64,000 bases of DNA from Limanda limanda. Its lineage: Eukaryota > Chordata > Actinopteri > Pleuronectiformes > Pleuronectidae. The notes under the pieces are model-generated. The model did no database searches. It was not told where the DNA came from and worked only from the letters and a program-made list of their open reading frames with translations. The position numbers and the translations under genes were made by a program. Shown piece by piece: positions 61,560-64,000 of the stretch; positions within the stretch are counted from its first letter, which is position 1, and each line of letters opens with the position of its first letter. The stretch spans positions 18,198,461-18,262,460 of the forward strand of contig NC_083646.1 in assembly GCF_963576545.1 (NCBI RefSeq), read 5' to 3'.

Positions 61560-61835
61560 ATGAAAAGGGGTTAATTTGTTTTGGCTCAGGTGAGGTAATT
61601 ATTCCTTTCCCCCACTTCACTGCACACCAATAATGATTATTAACAAGCTTAAAGTACTCGAGGAGCACTGGGAGCTGGTGGCTAACAACACGAGGCCCAG
61701 CGAAGGAGGGAGGGAAAGAGGGATGGCTGGCGGGATGAAGGGAGAGAAAAGGGAGGATGGGAAATCATTATGCTAATGAGGCTGGCCTTAATCACACAGT
61801 GCCCATGATAATCTGCTGGGAGGAACCCAGGTTAC
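61560..61835. promoter_or_regulatory. Candidate conserved non-coding element
   Basis: TGAGGTAATTATTCC, CCAATAATGATTATTAACAAGC and CATTATGCTAATGAGG (ATGCTAAT at 61770-61777) in unique sequence, with a purine-rich GGGA tract between them. Confidence 0.35.
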
Positions 61836-61971
61836 TTGGGTCACTGGTTTGTTCCACGGCAGGCACTTGGGTTTTTTTTGTTTTTTTTTTCTTCACTCTT
61901 TTCTCTCTCTTCTTTTCTTTCCCCTGTTCTGCAGCTTTCTCCCTTTTCCTCCTCTTCCCTCTCCTCCTGTG

Positions 61972-61992
61972 TGTGTGTGTGTGTGTGTGTTT
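61972..61992 (+). repeat. (TG)n microsatellite
   Basis: About ten TG units in a pyrimidine-rich stretch. Confidence 0.9.
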
Positions 61993-62099
61993 TGGATTGG
62001 AGTCACGTGTGTATACTACACGTACGGACTCCACAGTGTGCATGTATTTAAAAATGTGGATAATGGCAGTTTAGCCATTCAGTTTCAGGGTCACAGCAC

Positions 62100-64000
62100 A
62101 CATGTATTAATGGCCATGGACCTTTGTTACCGGAGGCATTGTTTGCTCGACCAATAAAAGAAGAAGCTACAGTAGATGTGATAAACTAGAGTTAAAATGA
62201 CGGAGGTGCAGAGGAAGGAGGGACATATTATCTCAAGGAACGGCAGTGTAATGCTCATACTAGTTTGTCTGCGGAAAATAATAAATATAACAGCTTTATG
62301 TACATTGGAAAACACTTAAGCTGCTTTTCAGGCATGCACTGAAGTTCAGATTTTTTCCAAAAATTTCCCAGCTGTATTTGAGAACACAAATGTCCAAGTC
62401 ATTTGCTGTGGATATTTTCCTGTCAGCCCAATGATAACATATGTGGAAAATGTCCATGTGAGCCTGTGTGAGAATACAGCCAGTGAGGGAGCAAGTTAAT
62501 GATGTTACGAACACATGATGGCCACGAAACAGGAAAAATATTAATATCTCAGGATGAAAAAAGAGTTGCCATTCACGCAGAAGATGGAGACAAAGATGTA
62601 AACTAAGAAAACAAAGACATTTAATGAGCTTTTGGTGATAAGAGCCGGTGACGGTGTTGATGCTGTCAACAAAAACTCTTCCAGGTGCCCCCCATCCTCA
62701 TGTGAATGTTCTGGAAATGTTCCTGTTGTTGTGAACGTGTCTGATATTGTTCATTATATGTGAAAAGTATGTTTTCATCTTTGTACTTAACACTGTCCTG
62801 TGCTTCATACAGTGGAGGGTTTAAAATGCACAAAAAGCTACACAACGGTTGAATAAAAAAATCCCTCCTGTTGAGCAGATGTCACAACCAACCAAAATCA
62901 AAATGGAAACTACAGTAACAGGGAGATGATCCCTTGCTGGCTTCCCACCTGTGAACCGTGCCCATTGTTTTTCTTGGAGCTCCCAGTCCTATTATATGCA
63001 ATGCAGAACAAAACTGAATCCATGCGGTGGTGAGCTTGTGGAATCCAACCCTCACAGAACCATCAGGACAGAATATATATATACAATTCTATATTAATCT
63101 ATTTGTGTTGCCTTCTATGTAAATTATGATTCTTTCGTGTTTCTTTGGCTCCAACAAAGTTGTGGTTTCTATGTTTTAGACTCAAAAGCAACTTTTTTGG
63201 ATTTTCAACCTTCTTTCTTCAAAAACCTGTCTGAGACAAAAATAATAATAATCCCAATTTTTGTTGAGACACAAAAACCATAAGCTTAGCAACACAGGTT
63301 TTCAAATCTCTGAATGGAATCCCAGATTTTCCAGACGGCACCAGCAGATCCTACGGTTCACCTAATCTGCCTCCATGTGCTTCCTCTCGCTTTCTCTTCC
63401 TCTCCCTCGCTCTCCTTCCCTTTCTCTCACTGGGCTGGTATTTCTTGGACATCTGTTCCTGGCAAGCACAGCAGCAGCACTAGTACTGCACCCGCTCCCT
63501 GGAGGACAAGGAGGGATGTAGGGATGGAGGTTAGAGGGAAGGGAGGGAGGGGAGGGGAGGAAAGACGGAGGGAGAACAGAAAACAGGAGAGTGAAAAGGA
63601 AGAATTAGAAAGAAGGGGGGGGGGGATGCTCACACTGCACACAGACCCACACAGCAGTAAAAAACGGTGAAAGCCAGCAATATGGAAGTAGTGAGGCGGG
63701 TTTTGACTGAGTCTGTTAGCGGTAATTGGGAGAAGGGGGACCACCACTGAGGACCGGCCCTCCGGGTCACACCACAGCACTGAACAGGCTGTCGGGCCCA
63801 ACACAGGAGTTACACGGATAGGGGTGATTGAGAATACTGCAGGTTTCCAGAGAAAATGTTTCTAGGGTGTAAGGGTGGAGAGGAAATTGACGTTTAAAGC
63901 ATGTAATACTCAACCCTTCACAGAAACAAGTATAAGGCTAAATCCACTTTTAGTTTTTAAATGCATCACGCCTGCTGTCCACTATACTCTATCCCCAGCA
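62100..64000. other. Non-coding, nothing recognised
   Basis: AT-rich with a purine-rich GGA/GGGA tract at about 63510-63630. No exon, RNA gene or named repeat. Confidence 0.55.

Overview
The window is vertebrate nuclear DNA, almost certainly from a ray-finned (teleost, probably percomorph) fish. The evidence is one Iroquois homeobox gene with GT-AG introns, many long (CA/TG)n microsatellites, AT-rich non-coding DNA, and degraded copies of repeat families typical of teleost genomes (Tc1/mariner, L2/Rex1-like LINE, L1-like tail, several short interspersed families). There is no sign of prokaryotic organisation, operons or CRISPR.

The only protein-coding gene I can support is irx2 (teleost irx2a, IrxA cluster) on the minus strand. 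Its three recognisable coding exons are 28072-27833, 26557-26149 and 25374-24437, with clean splice sites and consistent phases (0, then 1). They encode 528 residues if translation ends at the TAA at 24439-24437. The product has the Irx2 N-terminus, a TALE homeodomain (about residues 114-176), an acidic segment, the conserved KPKLWSLAEIATSD motif and a GRPIYY-type Iro region, separated by His, Gln, Ser and Ala homopolymers. The stop sits inside a strong splice-donor sequence exactly where I recall tetrapod IRX2 having a last intron, so the true C-terminus may lie in a further exon downstream.

The rest is gene desert, as expected around Irx clusters, which hold widely spaced genes and many conserved developmental enhancers. 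In tetrapods IRX4 and IRX2 point the same way and IRX1 is divergent from IRX2. By inference irx4a lies beyond the left edge and irx1a beyond the right edge, so 28.5-64 kb would be the irx2-irx1 intergenic region. Several unique, complex, homeodomain-site-rich blocks (for example 1.93-2.36, 5.87-6.13, 6.88-7.06, 17.6-18.1, 20.3-21.0, 22.0-22.6, 36.8-37.6, 39.2-39.6, 44.6-45.2, 45.7-46.3, 53.0-53.3, 57.5-57.9 and 61.6-61.8 kb) look like conserved non-coding elements. This is judged from sequence texture only, without alignment.

Notable non-genic structures are: an insertion at 50.0-50.5 kb bounded by imperfect 37-38-bp direct repeats, containing (CCCTAA)n tracts and a fold-back; an L1-like tail at 58.3-58.6 kb inserted with a 17-bp target-site duplication into an older repeat; a canonical PBX/MEIS decamer at 6956-6965; a perfect palindromic oestrogen-receptor-type site inside a dispersed repeat at 2694-2708; a DR1 site at 10790-10802; and a CTCF-like motif near 30.8 kb. 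I found no previously undescribed multi-gene system.
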